Positions 63,204-64,000 of a DNA stretch of 64,000 nt are shown here, one piece after another (within the stretch, counting starts at the first letter, position 1; each line of letters begins with the position of its first letter). The stretch comes from Phymatolithon calcareum (lineage: Eukaryota > Rhodophyta > Florideophyceae > Hapalidiales). Below the pieces are notes generated by a model. That model saw only the letters and a list, made by a program, of their open reading frames with translations, did no database searches and was not told where the DNA came from. Position numbers and translations under genes: made by a program. The stretch covers positions 1,178,001-1,242,000 of the forward strand of contig OZ345372.1 in the NCBI GenBank assembly GCA_977006965.1, written 5' to 3'.

Positions 63204-63713
63204 ATGGCGCACTCGTCTGCAAAGAAGCTCGCAAAGGCGAATGCAGCGCGTTTGCGAACGCTGCAACTGGTCATCCTCTTCATCAACGTGCTATACGGCC
63301 TCGTACGCGGGGTGTTACTGCGCGGTACATTTCGAAACGCGCATGCCATTGCATGGGGTGTAATGACTGTTGTGTACACGCTCTCGTACGGATTTCTTCA
63401 TTCGTCTGCGCGACCAACGTTGGAAAATGGAAGAATTGTGGACGGCGGGGAGGACATAAGCTCTAGCGGGGTAATGGAGTATGTGCATGACCTTATCTAC
63501 ATCACTGTTCTCGTGCAGTTTGGTTGCATATTTTCCAATTTCGCACTCCTCGGATTCCTCGTTGTGCCCGTGTTCGCGTGCTATACTTTTCTTGCTGCGG
63601 GCTCGGCCGTCGCGCCGATGACAGAAGAACCGGACGCAAAACAGGCTGAGCTGGCGATGATGAGCAGGAAGGAGAGGCGAAAGCACGAGCGGGAAGCGAG
63701 AAAGATGCATTAG
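63204..63713 (+). CDS. TMEM208: TMEM208/SND2-like ER membrane protein
   Basis: 169 residues from ATG 63204 (MAHSSAKKLAKANAARL), the first ATG in the frame. Four hydrophobic segments fit the family: about LQLVILFINVLYGLVRGVLL, AWGVMTVVYTLSYGFLHS, LIYITVLVQFGCIFSNFALL and FLVVPVFACYTFLAAGSAVA. The characteristic loop LENGRIVDGGEDIS between segments two and three and the basic tail SRKERRKHEREARK match TMEM208/Snd2. This protein belongs to the SRP-independent (SND) route for inserting proteins at the ER. Length agrees with the family (about 170). No intron. Confidence 0.88.
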   Translation: MAHSSAKKLAKANAARLRTLQLVILFINVLYGLVRGVLLRGTFRNAHAIAWGVMTVVYTLSYGFLHSSARPTLENGRIVDGGEDISSSGVMEYVHDLIYITVLVQFGCIFSNFALLGFLVVPVFACYTFLAAGSAVAPMTEEPDAKQAELAMMSRKERRKHEREARKMH

Positions 63714-64000
63714 ATTGCGCTGTTTTTATGACAGCTGTTTATTTCTGATTTTGATGGTTTGCTTGTACTATACTTTCCTTCGGGATGTCCGAGTTCCCAA
63801 CAGTGTATGGCTCTATGTCGAACCGCGGCAGGACGTGACTTGATGGTTACCTTGGGTCTCTCTGTTCGTTAACATTGCTTCGTTCGGCAAAAATCGTCCT
63901 GGCAAGTTACATAAGCACCTTGACCACGGTGCAAAAGCTTTGGCGTGTGCAGACGTAGCGCGTAGTAGTCTTAATTGAAAAAGCATGCTACCTTGCAATT
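63714..64000. other. window end, nothing recognised
   Basis: Short flank after the TMEM208-like gene. No feature is supported. Confidence 0.5.

Noticed and set aside
1-64000. CRISPR arrays, bacterial operons or phage features
   Set aside because: No regularly spaced direct repeats of CRISPR type, and the gene content is eukaryotic.

Overview
The window looks like nuclear DNA of a photosynthetic eukaryote. It holds a B-box plus CCT (CONSTANS-like) protein, a TMEM208 homologue, an NSRP1-type splicing protein and one gene whose zinc fingers only become complete after removal of three tiny GT-AG introns. Nearly all other genes are single uninterrupted frames embedded in decayed transposons. Compact, mostly intronless genes in repeat-rich DNA fit a red alga (florideophyte, Chondrus-like) best. 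That assignment is inference; no rRNA, tRNA or organellar gene is present to confirm it.

Layout. 1-4130: a tyrosine-recombinase retroelement remnant with split direct repeats. 4828-6158: a broken piggyBac copy. 6160-11340: a wrecked Ty3/gypsy element. 11340-17790: mostly unrecognised DNA with a small deleted hAT element (15005-15845). 17795-20896: a polyphosphate kinase (PPK1) fused to a Nudix domain, broken by one stop and two frameshifts. 21160-23786, minus strand: a Fanzor (eukaryotic TnpB-like, RNA-guided nuclease family) broken by two stops and one frameshift. 25200-28990: two LINE remnants, the second split by a MITE. 30610-31392: the B-box/CCT gene. 33851-36445, minus strand: one long protein joining a UbiA prenyltransferase to an FAD monooxygenase. 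36450-43100: gene-free DNA with LINE tails and foldbacks.

43111-48281: a locus that appears to have been duplicated in tandem as a pair (membrane-anchored JmjC gene on plus, phosphodiesterase gene on minus). It decayed reciprocally, leaving JmjC intact, phosphodiesterase fragment, JmjC fragment, phosphodiesterase intact. 48779-51330: an apparently complete piggyBac element. 51735-51905: a fragment of the sulfolipid synthase SQD2. 52757-55933: a large FUSC-type membrane transporter. 56784-57465: a non-autonomous hAT. 58595-60450: an NSRP1-like gene followed 5 bp later by a CtIP/Sae2-like candidate. 62035-62825: the spliced C2H2 gene. 63204-63713: TMEM208.

The most notable systems are the Fanzor locus, the UbiA-monooxygenase fusion, the PPK1-Nudix fusion and the reciprocally decayed gene pair. 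No joint pathway among the host genes can be read from the order. The left half is a transposon graveyard and the right half is gene-bearing.
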